NCBI RefSeq assembly: GCF_017813365.1
Contig: NZ_JAGIZA010000008.1
Coordinates: 167,143 to 231,142 of the forward strand
DNA from: Roseomonas indoligenes
GTDB lineage: Bacteria > Pseudomonadota > Alphaproteobacteria > Acetobacterales > Acetobacteraceae
Direction: 5' to 3'
DNA length: 64,000 nucleotides
Part shown: piece by piece, positions 41,913-50,596 of the stretch
How positions within the stretch are numbered: position 1 is the stretch's first letter
How the letters are laid out: the number at the start of each line of letters is the position of its first letter
Notes under the pieces: generated by a model
Databases searched by the model: none
Told to the model about the DNA's origin: nothing
Seen by the model: only the letters and a program-made list of their open reading frames with translations
Made by a program: the position numbers and the translations under genes

Positions 41913-43916
41913 ATGATGGGTTCGGGTGCCGCGCGCCGCCTTTCCTACGGCCTGGCCGCTCTGATGGGGCTGGGCGCCGTGCTCGGGCTGCTGGGCCTGG
42001 AGGTGGTGGCCGGCACGGGCGGGCTTTGGCGGCACACCGGCACGGACGGATCCCAGAACCTTTCCGGCCATCTGGCCTTCCAGGCGGATGCCTGGCGCTG
42101 GCCGCTGCTGGTCACGCGGCAGCTCTTTTGGCCGCAGGGGCTGAGTGTGGCCATGACGGACAGCAACCCGCTCGCCTCGCTGCTGGCGAAGGCGGTGGCG
42201 GCGCCGCTGGCGGGGCATCCGGTGAACCTTCTCGGCGCCTGGCTGGGGGCGTGCTGGCTGCTGCAGCCGGTGGCGGCGGTCTTCGCGCTGCGGGGCTTCG
42301 GCGTGCCTGAGGGGTGGCGCGGCGTGGCGGCCGCGGGGGCGGCGGGGGCGATCGCGCTGCTCTGGCCGACGATGCTGTTCCGGCTGGGGCATGTGAACCT
42401 GCTCGGGCACTTCCTGCTGCTGGCCGCGCTGGGGCTGGCCGCGCGAGCGGTGCTGCGGCCGGGCCGGCTGCCTTTCCTGCCCTCGGTGGCGGTGCTGGCG
42501 CTGGCCATTCTGACTCACCCCTACAACTTCCTTTTCGCGGCGGCCGTGCTGACCGCGCCGCTGCTGCGCGCCCATCCCGCGGGCCGGGCGGGGTGGTGGC
42601 GGGAGGCCGGGCGGTTCCTGCTGATCCTGGCGCTGCCGGTGCTGCTGTTCCGGGTGCTGAGCGGGAGCACGGGCGGGGCGGACCGGGGCTATGGCTACTA
42701 TTCCATGGACCTGCTCTCGCCGGTCTGGCCGCAGCTCTCCGGCCTGTTCGGCGGGGCGGTGCTGGATGGGACGGGCGGGGCCTATGAGGGCTTCAACTAT
42801 CTCGGCGCCGGGGTGCTGCTGATCCTGGCCTTGGCGCTGGCGCTGGGCTGGTGGCGCGGCTGGCGGGCGGGGTTGCCGCTGCTGATCCTCGGGCTCGGGC
42901 TGACGGCGGTGGCCGTCACGCCGCGGGCCTATGCGGGCGGGCACCTCGTCCTGCCCCTGCCGGCCTGGCCATGGGACCAGATCTTCGGGATCGTCCGCGC
43001 CTCCGGCCGGGCCTTCTGGCCGGTGGGATACATGCTGGCCCTGGCGCCGCTGGCCTGGCTGGCGCGGCGGCTGCCGCTGCGGGCGCTGCTGCCGCTGCTG
43101 GCCCTGGCCTTGGGGCTGCAGGCGGCGGATGCCTGGCCGCTGCTGCAGCAGGTGCATCAGCGGCTGGCGGAGGGCGAGCCGGGGCTGCCGCCCCTTCCGG
43201 CGATGCCGGAGGGGATGACCCTGTTTCGCACCGCGCCGGTCTGCCCGGCGCCGGGGCTGCCCTCCTCCATCGTGGAGCGGGCGCGGCTTCAGGCGGTTCG
43301 GCAGGGGGCGGCGCTGGCCGATATCCGCGCCTCCCGCCAGCCGCGCTGGTTCAACTGCGAATCCGGGCTTTCCGACGCGCTGGAACTGCCCTTGCGTGTC
43401 GGCGAGGTACGGCTGCTGGTCGAGCCGGCGATCGCGGCGCTGCGGCCGGCGGCGCTGGGCGACGATGCGACCTGCCGGCGGCAAGGGGCGGCTGTGCTCT
43501 GCGCCCGCGGGCTGGCCCTGGCCGGGGAGGTGCTGCCGCCCGGCGACGCCCTGCCGGAGGCGCGGCTGCCGGAGGCGCTCGGGACGGGGTGGGTGCGGGC
43601 CGAGGGGCTGGCCTGGACCGAGGGGCCTCGGGCGACGCTGCTGTTCCGCAACCCCGGCCCTCCGCGCCGGCTGCGGCTGGCGCTGGAGGGGATCGGGCGC
43701 CGCGCGGGCGAGGCGCGGGCGGCGGAGCTGCGGGTCAACGATGCGGAGCCAGTCCCCCTCTCGCTGCCGGACCTGGCGGAGACGGTGGTGGAGGTGGAGA
43801 TCCCCTCCGGGCCGGTGCGGCTGGCCTTCGATCTCTATCGGCCGGTAGACCCGGGCGCGCGGGGGCTGGCGGCGCCGGTGCGGCGGGCGGGCCTGCGGTT
43901 GCGCGGGCTGGAGTGA
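41913..43916 (+). CDS. DUF6311-like polytopic membrane protein
   Basis: A 667-residue protein with about ten membrane segments in residues 10-430 and a soluble C-terminal domain of about 230 residues. The first periplasmic loop has LAFQADAWRWPLLVTRQLFW and MTDSNPLASLL, the pattern of DUF6311 proteins, which look like GT-C-type glycosyltransferase relatives. The Asp in the early loop could be catalytic, but activity is unproven. The C-terminal part is beta-rich, possibly carbohydrate-binding. Two ATGs (41913, 41916) are possible. It follows the terminator and stands alone; no lipid-carrier genes are adjacent. Confidence 0.72.
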   Translation: MMGSGAARRLSYGLAALMGLGAVLGLLGLEVVAGTGGLWRHTGTDGSQNLSGHLAFQADAWRWPLLVTRQLFWPQGLSVAMTDSNPLASLLAKAVAAPLAGHPVNLLGAWLGACWLLQPVAAVFALRGFGVPEGWRGVAAAGAAGAIALLWPTMLFRLGHVNLLGHFLLLAALGLAARAVLRPGRLPFLPSVAVLALAILTHPYNFLFAAAVLTAPLLRAHPAGRAGWWREAGRFLLILALPVLLFRVLSGSTGGADRGYGYYSMDLLSPVWPQLSGLFGGAVLDGTGGAYEGFNYLGAGVLLILALALALGWWRGWRAGLPLLILGLGLTAVAVTPRAYAGGHLVLPLPAWPWDQIFGIVRASGRAFWPVGYMLALAPLAWLARRLPLRALLPLLALALGLQAADAWPLLQQVHQRLAEGEPGLPPLPAMPEGMTLFRTAPVCPAPGLPSSIVERARLQAVRQGAALADIRASRQPRWFNCESGLSDALELPLRVGEVRLLVEPAIAALRPAALGDDATCRRQGAAVLCARGLALAGEVLPPGDALPEARLPEALGTGWVRAEGLAWTEGPRATLLFRNPGPPRRLRLALEGIGRRAGEARAAELRVNDAEPVPLSLPDLAETVVEVEIPSGPVRLAFDLYRPVDPGARGLAAPVRRAGLRLRGLE

Positions 43917-43983
43917 GGACGCGGCGGCTCCGAGGACCGGACTTGAGCCTTTGGCTCGCTACGGTCAGGACTATCCTGCCCTG

Positions 43984-44913
43984 TCAGGCCACGGACCCAG
44001 GATCGCAGTTCCCGCCGCAGACCAGGACGCCGACCCGCGCGCCCGGGGGCGGTGTCCAGGCAGCGGAGAGGAGGGCGGCGAGTGCCGTGGCCCCGCCGGG
44101 TTCCGCCACCACGCGGGCGGCCGACCAGAGGCGGCGCTGGGCGTCGCGGATGGCCTCGTCCGTGACCAGGACGGAGTCGCGGAGGACGCCCTGCGCGATG
44201 GGGAACATGAGGCTGCCGACGCGGCGGGCGCCGAGGCTGTCCGCGGCGAGGCCGCCGACGGGGGCGTCCACGGGTTGGCCGGCGGCGAGGGCGGTGTGAA
44301 GGGTGGGGCAGCCTTCCGGCTCCACCGCCACCACGCTCACGCCGGTTCCGGCGAACCAGGCGGCGATGCCGCCGATGAGGCCGCCGCCGCCGACGGCCAC
44401 CAGCACATGGGTCAGGCCGGGCAGGTCGGCTTCCAGTTCCCGGGCGAGGGTGCCCTGGCCGGCCAGGACCTCCGCCTGGTCATAGGCGTGGACGGAGAGG
44501 GCGCCCGTCTCGGCCCGGCGGGCCTCACTGGCGGCGAAGGCTTCGGCATAGGTGTCCCCGCCCTGGACCACGCGGGCCCCGGCCTCCGCGATGCGGGCGA
44601 CCTTGGAGGGGGCGGCAATGGCCGGAACGAAGATCTCGGCGGGGATGCCGAGGGCGCCGGCGGCGTGGGCGACGGCGGCGCCGTGATTGCCACCGGAGGC
44701 CGCGATGACGCCGCGTGCCGGTCCCTCGGCCTGGAGGAGGGCGTTGAAGGCGCCGCGGGCCTTGAAGGAGCCGCTGACCTGCAGCGACTCGAGCTTCAGT
44801 GCCACATCGCACGGGGCGCCCAGGGCGGCGCCGGGCAGGGCGAGGACGGGGGTGTGGCGGATATGGGGGGCGATGCGGGCGGCGGCGGCTTCGATGGCGG
44901 GGCGCGTTGTCAT
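43984..44913 (-). CDS. Threonine/serine dehydratase-like PLP enzyme
   Basis: A fold-type II PLP enzyme of 309 residues. The PLP lysine is Lys51 in SGSFKARGAF, the substrate loop is ASGGNHGAAVA, and the phosphate-binding glycine loop is VAVGGGGLIGGIA. The C-terminal ACT regulatory domain of biosynthetic threonine deaminase is absent, so it is a catabolic-type dehydratase or a serine/hydroxyaspartate-type relative. The C-terminal VLVCGGNCDP has the Cys-Gly-Gly-Asn found in this group. It is convergent with the DUF6311 gene and divergent from hprK. Confidence 0.87.
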   Translation of the reverse strand: MTTRPAIEAAAARIAPHIRHTPVLALPGAALGAPCDVALKLESLQVSGSFKARGAFNALLQAEGPARGVIAASGGNHGAAVAHAAGALGIPAEIFVPAIAAPSKVARIAEAGARVVQGGDTYAEAFAASEARRAETGALSVHAYDQAEVLAGQGTLARELEADLPGLTHVLVAVGGGGLIGGIAAWFAGTGVSVVAVEPEGCPTLHTALAAGQPVDAPVGGLAADSLGARRVGSLMFPIAQGVLRDSVLVTDEAIRDAQRRLWSAARVVAEPGGATALAALLSAAWTPPPGARVGVLVCGGNCDPGSVA

Positions 44914-45037
44914 GGCCCGTGGGATGGCGCCGGGGCGGGGGTCCTGTCCACCCTCGGAACCTCCCGATGGGGCCGCTTCCGCCGCCGCCGGATTTCTGTC
45001 ACGTTCCCGCGCCTGTCCGGGGTGTCACCGTCCAGCC

Positions 45038-45523
45038 ATGCTGCAACACGGCAGTTGCGCCGCACGCGATGCGGGGGGCCTCCTCCAGGGGGTTCTCCTG
45101 CTGGGCCCGCCGGGCGCGGGCAAGTCCGACCTTCTTCTCCGCCTTACGGGCGGGGGGTGGCGGCTCGTGGCCGATGATCAGGTTGTGCTGCGGGACGGGG
45201 GCGATGCCCTGCGCGCCGCGGCGCCCGAGGCGCTGCGCGGGATGATCGAGGTGCGCGGGCTCGGGGTGATGGAAGGGCTGGCTTCGGAGGGGGAGGCGCC
45301 GCTGGCGCTCGCCGTGGACTGCGTGGCGCGTGGGGAGGTGCCCCGGCTGCCGGAACCGGCCCGCTACGAGGCCCTGGGCCATGCCCTGCCGCGGATCGCC
45401 GTCCATGCGCCGGACGCTTCCGTGCCGTTCGTTCTGGAGATGGCCCTGGACGCGATCGCCGGGCGGATCGCCTGCCGCGCCGGCGCGCTGGAACGTGCGC
45501 CGCGCCTGGAACGCCGGCCCTGA
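45038..45523 (+). CDS. hprK: HPr kinase/phosphorylase, short alphaproteobacterial form
   Basis: The catalytic domain of HPr kinase only, 161 residues, as usual in Alphaproteobacteria. P-loop GPPGAGKSD at residues 23-31, LVADDQVVL as the Mg/catalytic strand, and RGMIEVRGLGVM as the HprK signature. It phosphorylates a serine of HPr (the site Ser68 is present in ptsH here). It is first in the PTS block with rapZ 32 bp downstream. In many relatives the chvG/chvI two-component genes lie upstream; here a divergent PLP enzyme is found instead. Confidence 0.88.
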   Translation: MLQHGSCAARDAGGLLQGVLLLGPPGAGKSDLLLRLTGGGWRLVADDQVVLRDGGDALRAAAPEALRGMIEVRGLGVMEGLASEGEAPLALAVDCVARGEVPRLPEPARYEALGHALPRIAVHAPDASVPFVLEMALDAIAGRIACRAGALERAPRLERRP

Positions 45524-45555
45524 GCGCGCCCGCCCACAAGCTGCCGCCGCGCCCG

Positions 45556-46470
45556 GTGGTGGTGGTCACCGGCCTGTCGGGCGCGGGGAAGTCCTCGGCC
45601 CTGCGGGTCTTGGAGGATCTCGGGATGGAGACGGTGGACAACCCGCCGCTGGCCATCCTGGGCGAGCTTCTCTCCGGTGCCGGGGCGGGGCCGCTGGCGA
45701 TCGGGGTGGACACACGCACGCGGGGCTTCGATGCCACCGCGCTGCTGGCCGGGCTGGACGCGCTGCGGGCGCGGGGGGCCGCGGCACCGGAGCTGGTCTT
45801 CATGGATTCCTCGGAGGAGGTGCTGCTGCGCCGCTTCTCCGAGACGCGGCGGCGCCATCCGCTGACCCCGGCCGGGGTCGCGAGCGGCGGGGTGGGGGAC
45901 GGCATCGCGCGGGAGGAGGAGGCTTTGGCCCCCCTGCGCGAGGCGGCGGACTGGGTGATCGACACCTCCGAGCTGCCCATGCCGGAGCTGCGGCGGATGA
46001 TCGAACGGCGCTACGGGCCGGCGGGAAAGGCGGGGATGTCCGTGACCGTGCAGTCCTTCGCCTATCCGCGCGGGCTGCCCCGGGAGGCGGACCTGGTGAT
46101 CGACCTGCGCTTCCTGCGGAACCCGCATTACGACCCGGCGCTGCGGCCGATGACCGGGCGGGACGCGCCGGTGGCGGCCTATATCGAGGCGGATCCGGCC
46201 TGGGGCCCATTCTGGGGGCGCATGACGGCGCTGCTGGACCCGCTCTTGCCGGCCTATGAAACGGGCGGCAAGAAGTATCTGACGCTGGCTTTGGGCTGCA
46301 CCGGCGGCAAGCACCGCTCGGTCCTGGCGACGGAGCGGCTGGCGCGGCACCTGGCCGAAGCCGGCTGGCCGGTGGAGCTGACCCATCGGGAGCTGGGAAT
46401 CCGGGAGGCGATCCCCGCCGCCGACTCCCAACGGGCCCACCTGCACCCCATATCGATGCTCAGAGCATGA
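45556..46470 (+). CDS. rapZ: RapZ (YvcJ) nucleotide-binding adaptor
   Basis: A 304-residue P-loop protein. In enterobacteria RapZ delivers the small RNA GlmZ to RNase E; in other groups its role is less clear. Walker A is TGLSGAGKSSAL at about 5-16, with LEDLGMETVDNPP just after and FMDSSEEVLLRRFSETRRRHP in the middle. The C-terminal domain has SFAYPRGLPREADLVIDLRFLRNP (positions split here) and GCTGGKHRSV. The start is one of three consecutive GTG codons from 45556. Its stop overlaps a 35-codon ORF. Confidence 0.9.
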   Translation: MVVVTGLSGAGKSSALRVLEDLGMETVDNPPLAILGELLSGAGAGPLAIGVDTRTRGFDATALLAGLDALRARGAAAPELVFMDSSEEVLLRRFSETRRRHPLTPAGVASGGVGDGIAREEEALAPLREAADWVIDTSELPMPELRRMIERRYGPAGKAGMSVTVQSFAYPRGLPREADLVIDLRFLRNPHYDPALRPMTGRDAPVAAYIEADPAWGPFWGRMTALLDPLLPAYETGGKKYLTLALGCTGGKHRSVLATERLARHLAEAGWPVELTHRELGIREAIPAADSQRAHLHPISMLRA

Positions 46471-46574
46471 CCGAAACCATTCCGGCCGCGCATGACCCGG
46501 CCGCCCCCCCCATGAACATCCCCTTTGCGGCCCAGTCCTCCCCCCGGGAGGCGGCCGTTCCGGACCACCGATGA
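46467..46574 (+). CDS. Possible 35-aa ORF coupling rapZ to EIIA
   Basis: This frame starts at an ATG inside the rapZ stop (ATGA) and its TGA overlaps the ATG of the EIIA gene (ATGA), so it exactly fills the gap. The product would be 35 residues, Pro/Ala-rich (MTETIPAAHDPAAPP at the start), with no motif and no signal. It may serve only to carry ribosomes from rapZ to EIIA. A C8 run lies within it, a possible slippage site. No strong ribosome site precedes it, as expected for re-initiation. Confidence 0.4.
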   Translation: MTETIPAAHDPAAPPMNIPFAAQSSPREAAVPDHR

Positions 46575-47002
46575 TCGGATTTGTCCTTGTCACCCATGGT
46601 CGCCTGGCCGAGGAGCTTCGCCTCGCCATGGAGCACGTCATGGGCCCCCAGAAGCACGTCTCGACCATCTGCATCGGCCCCGAGGACGACATGGAGAGCC
46701 GCCGCGGCGACATCCGCTCGGCGGTGGACCAGGTCGACCAGGGCGATGGGGTGGTCGTGCTGACCGACATGTTTGGTGGCACGCCATCCAATCTCGCGGC
46801 CTCCATGAAGGGGCTCTGCAGCGGGCCGGATTGCGGCGGGCACCAGGTGGAGGTGATCGCGGGCGTGAACCTGCCCTTGCTGGTGAAGCTGGCCCGCGTG
46901 CGCGGGACGGAGCCGCTGGCCGAGGCGGTGGACCACGCGGTGAATGCCGGGCGGAAGTACATGGCCACCGCGGGCGAGCTCTGCTCCGCGCGGCGCGGCT
47001 GA
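46571..47002 (+). CDS. PTS EIIA component, mannose family
   Basis: A 143-residue EIIA-Man-type phosphocarrier. The active His9 is in FVLVTHGRLAEEL, with the family blocks VVVLTDMFGGTPSN and VEVIAGVNLPLLVKL. No EIIB or EIIC is encoded nearby, so it is a regulatory rather than a sugar-transporting component, as in the nitrogen- or carbon-regulatory PTS of Alphaproteobacteria. It is 14 bp upstream of ptsH. Confidence 0.9.
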   Translation: MIGFVLVTHGRLAEELRLAMEHVMGPQKHVSTICIGPEDDMESRRGDIRSAVDQVDQGDGVVVLTDMFGGTPSNLAASMKGLCSGPDCGGHQVEVIAGVNLPLLVKLARVRGTEPLAEAVDHAVNAGRKYMATAGELCSARRG

Positions 47003-47016
47003 CGGGGAGAGAAGCG

Positions 47017-47349
47017 ATGGGCGTGAACACCACCTCTGCCCCGAACCTGCCCGGGGGCCCGAAGCCGGAGGGCGCGCCGATGCCGCTGAGACGCAGCCTC
47101 GTCATCCGCAACCAGCGCGGGCTGCACGCGCGCGCCGCGGCGAAGTTGGTGACCCTGGCGGAGAAGCACTGCTCCTGCCTGTCCGTGACGCATGAGGGAC
47201 AGACGGTGCCGGCCTGCTCCATCATGGGGCTGATGATGCTCGGCGCGGGCAAGGGTGCCACGATCGTGCTCGAGGCCGAGGGCTGGGATGCGCGGGAGGC
47301 GCTGGACGAGGTGGCCGCGCTCATCGAGGCTGGCTTTCACGAGGACTGA
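47017..47349 (+). CDS. ptsH: HPr phosphocarrier protein
   Basis: A 110-residue HPr. The EI-phosphorylated residue is His37 in RGLHARAAAK, and the HprK-target serine is Ser68 in CSIMGLMMLGA, 31 residues on as in canonical HPr (15 and 46). An N-terminal extension of about 22 Pro/Gly-rich residues precedes the fold; the start at ATG 47017 is favoured by the GGGGAGAGAAG before it. An internal ATG at residue 22 would give a normal-length HPr. It takes phosphate from ptsI and passes it to the EIIA encoded upstream. Confidence 0.92.
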   Translation: MGVNTTSAPNLPGGPKPEGAPMPLRRSLVIRNQRGLHARAAAKLVTLAEKHCSCLSVTHEGQTVPACSIMGLMMLGAGKGATIVLEAEGWDAREALDEVAALIEAGFHED

Positions 47350-47417
47350 CCGTTTGTTGGCGGCCAGCCGCCCGTAAGGGGTGGCCATCCCGGCAGGAGG
47401 CCGGGACGGAGGGATTG

Positions 47418-49316
47418 ATGAAGACGGACGGACCTGCCGCACCGCGCCCCACGGACGGGAAGTCCGCGGAGACGCGCGACGGCAAGGCCACCGACAAGGC
47501 TGCCGAGCTGAAGGCGGCCGAGGCGCGCAAGGCCGGGCGGCGGGCGCGCGAGGTGACGATCAAGGGCATCGCCATCTCCCCGGGCGTGGCCATCGGGCCG
47601 ATCTTCGACGTGGATGCGGCGCCGGCCGCCGCCCCGCGCCGCACCATCACCGCCGCGAAGGTGGAGGAGGAGCGCGGGCGGCTGACGACGGCCGTCGCCA
47701 CTTCCCGCAAGCAGGTGGGCAAGCTGAAGGCGCGGCTGGCGATCCTGCCCGAGGAGGCGCAGGAGGAGCTGGAGCCGCTGCTGGACGCCTATGCGATGAT
47801 GCTGGGCGAGAGCCGGCTGATCCGCGGGGCGCGCAAGCGGATCGAGGCGGAACTGCTTTCCGCCGAGACGGCCGTGAGCGACGAGGCGGACGCGATCGCG
47901 GGCGCGATCCTGGCCGCGAAGGACGACGACAAGGCCGGGCTGCGCCGCCGCGCGGGCGAGGTGCACGAGATCGCGCGCCGCCTGACGCGGAACCTGACGC
48001 AGTCCGGCTTCCGGTCCTTCAAGGAGGTGCCGGAGGGCTCCATCCTCGTCGCTGAGGAGATGACGCCGGCGGATGCGGCGCTGCTCGACCCCTCCCGCAT
48101 CGCGGGCGTGGCCACCGAGGAGGGCGGGGCTGACGGGCACACGGCCATCATGCTGCGGGCGCTGGGCATCCCGAGCGTCCTGGGGCTGCCCGGGCTGACC
48201 AACGCGCTCTCCCGCGGGGATCAGGCGGTGCTGGACGGGCGCGCGGGCACCATCGTGCTGCGCCCGGGGAAGGAAGCGCTGGCCGAGGGGCGCCAGGGCA
48301 TCGCGGCCTATGCGAAGGAGCGGACGCGGCTGGGCAAGCTGCGGCGCCTGCCCTCCGTGACGACCGACGGCGAGGAGATGGAGCTCCAGGCGAACCTGGA
48401 GATCCCGGCGGAGCTGCCGCTGATCGCGCAGGCGGGGGCGGCGGGCATCGGGCTGCTGCGGACCGAGTTCCTGTTCATGAACCGCCAGGGCCTGCCGGAC
48501 GAGGAGGCCCATTACGAGGCCTATCGCCAGATCGTGGAGGGCACGGACGGGGCGGGCGTGACCATCCGCGTGCTGGACTGGGGCGGCGAGAAGGACATGG
48601 AGGCGCTGTCCGAAGGGGTGGAGCCCTTCCATGCCGGGCCGAACCCGGCGCTGGGGCTGCGCGGCATCCGCATGCTGCTGCGCCGGCCGGAGCTGCTGGA
48701 GGTGCAGTTCGCCGCGATCCTGCGCGTGTCGTCGCTGGGTCCGGTGCGCGTGCTGCTGCCGATGGTGACGATCCCCGAGGAGGTGCGGGAGGCGCGGGAG
48801 ATCTACGACCGCGTGGTCAAGCGCGTGCGGCGCCGCGGCGTGACCCTGCCGGAGAAGCTGCCGGCGCTGGGCGCGATGATTGAGACGCCGGGCGCGGCGC
48901 TGGCGGCGGACGCCATCGCCCTGGAGGCGGATTTCTTCGCGATCGGGACCAACGACCTGGCCATGTACACGCTGGCGGTGGACCGGGCGGAGGCGGAGGT
49001 CGCCCACCTGTACGATCCCCTGCACCCGGCGGTGCTGCGGCTGATCCAGTTCGCGACCGAGGCGGCGCTGCGGCTGCGGATGCCGGTTTCCGTCTGCGGG
49101 GAGATGGCGGGGAATCCCCGGCTGGTGCCGCTGCTGATGGGGCTGGGGCTGCGCAGCCTTTCGATGAATGCCAGCGCCATCCCGCGGGTGAAGCAGATGG
49201 TCCGCAGCCTGAACGTGGATGACTGCGCCCGCTTCGCGCGCCGGGTGATGGAGCAGAGCGACCCGAAGCGGATCCAGGAACTGGTGATGGGCTTCGTGCC
49301 CGGCGAGAAGGGCTGA
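47418..49316 (+). CDS. ptsI: PTS enzyme I (PEP-protein phosphotransferase)
   Basis: Transfers phosphate from phosphoenolpyruvate to HPr, 632 residues. There is a Lys/Ala-rich N-terminal extension of about 45 residues and no GAF domain, so it is EI rather than the nitrogen-type PtsP. The phospho-His is His241 in GGADGHTAIML. The PEP-binding barrel has GLLRTEFLFMNR, LDWGGEKD, LGLRGIRMLL, GAMIETPGAAL, FFAIGTNDLAMY and SVCGEMAGNP. ATG 47418 has GGAGGG just upstream; the TTG at 47415 is too close to it. The ptsH-ptsI gap is 68 bp and holds a small CCCGGC-AGGA-GCCGGG-type hairpin. Confidence 0.93.
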   Translation: MKTDGPAAPRPTDGKSAETRDGKATDKAAELKAAEARKAGRRAREVTIKGIAISPGVAIGPIFDVDAAPAAAPRRTITAAKVEEERGRLTTAVATSRKQVGKLKARLAILPEEAQEELEPLLDAYAMMLGESRLIRGARKRIEAELLSAETAVSDEADAIAGAILAAKDDDKAGLRRRAGEVHEIARRLTRNLTQSGFRSFKEVPEGSILVAEEMTPADAALLDPSRIAGVATEEGGADGHTAIMLRALGIPSVLGLPGLTNALSRGDQAVLDGRAGTIVLRPGKEALAEGRQGIAAYAKERTRLGKLRRLPSVTTDGEEMELQANLEIPAELPLIAQAGAAGIGLLRTEFLFMNRQGLPDEEAHYEAYRQIVEGTDGAGVTIRVLDWGGEKDMEALSEGVEPFHAGPNPALGLRGIRMLLRRPELLEVQFAAILRVSSLGPVRVLLPMVTIPEEVREAREIYDRVVKRVRRRGVTLPEKLPALGAMIETPGAALAADAIALEADFFAIGTNDLAMYTLAVDRAEAEVAHLYDPLHPAVLRLIQFATEAALRLRMPVSVCGEMAGNPRLVPLLMGLGLRSLSMNASAIPRVKQMVRSLNVDDCARFARRVMEQSDPKRIQELVMGFVPGEKG

Positions 49317-49405
49317 TCCCCGAGCCCTGACGCGCGGCGCGATCCGTGGCAATCTCGGGCCCTGGACCGCGGGGCCCCCGGGCCGGTCCTGGGAAGCGAG
49401 GTTCG

Positions 49406-50491
49406 ATGGATCAGGCCGTTTCTGTGCTCGCGGAGGTCCGCAACGGGCGGGACCGGGAGCGGGACCTGCGCCGCGTGGGCGTGAACCGGGACCACTGGTA
49501 TCCGCTGGCCTGGTCCACGGAGCTGAAGCCCGGCAAGGCGCTGGCCGTGCGCTTCGCCGGGGAGCCGATCGTGCTGGTGCGGCCGAAGCAGGGGCCGGTC
49601 TTCGCGCTGGAGGATCGCTGTGCGCACCGCCAGGTGATGCTGAGCAAGGGCGTGGTGGAGGGCTGCGCGATCCGCTGCGGCTACCACGGCTGGGCCTATG
49701 ACCAGAGCGGCCAGTGCACGGACGTGCCCTATCTCGGCAAGGGCAAGCTGCCCAACGGGGTGCGCGCCTATCCCTGCCGCGAGGTGGAGGGGCTGATCCT
49801 GGTCTTCCCCGGCGATCCGGCGCTGGCGGAGACGGTGCCGCTGCCCGGGTTCGGATCGGTCGCGGACCCCGCCTACAAGACGCGGCGCTTCGGGCGCGAG
49901 GTGGGCTGCCACTACAGCTTCATGCACGAGAACCTGATGGACATGAACCATCAGTTCCTGCACCGGAAGCAGATGGGCAACATGGTCCCGCGCTACATGG
50001 GCGGGGCCAAGGGCGAGGATTTCGTGGAGGCGCGCTACACCTTTTCCCGCGTGGGCGGAAAGCAGCCCTGGGCGGAGGCGGCGATCTTCGGGGAGCGCCG
50101 CGCGGTGGGGACGGAGGCCTCCACGGCGCAGAAGGACCTGATGACGATCCGGACGGAGTATCCGTACCAGACCCTGAAGATCCAGACGGGCGACGACGCG
50201 CCGGTGATGAACCTGTGGATCGCCTACGTGCCCACCGATGCCGAGCAGAAGCGGAACCGGACCTTCGGGCTGCTCTCCATCAAGCGGCCGAAGATTCCTG
50301 GGCTGCTGGAGGCGGGGTGGCCTGTGCTGATCCTCTTCACCGAGCGGATCTTCAAGGAGGACCGCGAGATCGTGGAAATGGAGCAGGCGGCGCATGACGC
50401 GCAGGGGGAGGACTGGAACCAGGAGGTCTTCCCGGTGATCCGCAACCTGCGGACGCTTCTGCGGGAGCGCGGGGGAGCCTCCATTCCTTAA
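49406..50491 (+). CDS. Rieske-type ring-hydroxylating oxygenase, alpha-like
   Basis: A 361-residue Rieske non-haem iron oxygenase. The [2Fe-2S] ligands are Cys-x-His in DRCAHRQVM and Cys-x2-His in RCGYHGWAY, at about residues 74-95. The catalytic iron site follows in HENLMDMNHQFLH at about 175-187 (Asp and two His). It lacks an obvious beta subunit, ferredoxin or reductase nearby, so it is likely a single-component-type demethylase or hydroxylase such as those acting on aromatic acids; the substrate is not readable. ATG 49406 is chosen for a start near the family N terminus. Confidence 0.88.
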   Translation: MDQAVSVLAEVRNGRDRERDLRRVGVNRDHWYPLAWSTELKPGKALAVRFAGEPIVLVRPKQGPVFALEDRCAHRQVMLSKGVVEGCAIRCGYHGWAYDQSGQCTDVPYLGKGKLPNGVRAYPCREVEGLILVFPGDPALAETVPLPGFGSVADPAYKTRRFGREVGCHYSFMHENLMDMNHQFLHRKQMGNMVPRYMGGAKGEDFVEARYTFSRVGGKQPWAEAAIFGERRAVGTEASTAQKDLMTIRTEYPYQTLKIQTGDDAPVMNLWIAYVPTDAEQKRNRTFGLLSIKRPKIPGLLEAGWPVLILFTERIFKEDREIVEMEQAAHDAQGEDWNQEVFPVIRNLRTLLRERGGASIP

Positions 50492-50596
50492 GTCACGGAG
50501 GCCCGGGGCGCAGGCTGCCCCCGGCACCTCTTCCGGTGGACGGCCGGGCGGCGGGCGCGCATCCTCCGGCAAAAGAAACGATACAGGGAAACGTCC

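Noticed and set aside
44687..45037. Longer HprK with an N-terminal domain
   Set aside because: The upstream in-frame part runs opposite the PLP enzyme gene; the short catalytic form from ATG 45038 is the normal alphaproteobacterial type.
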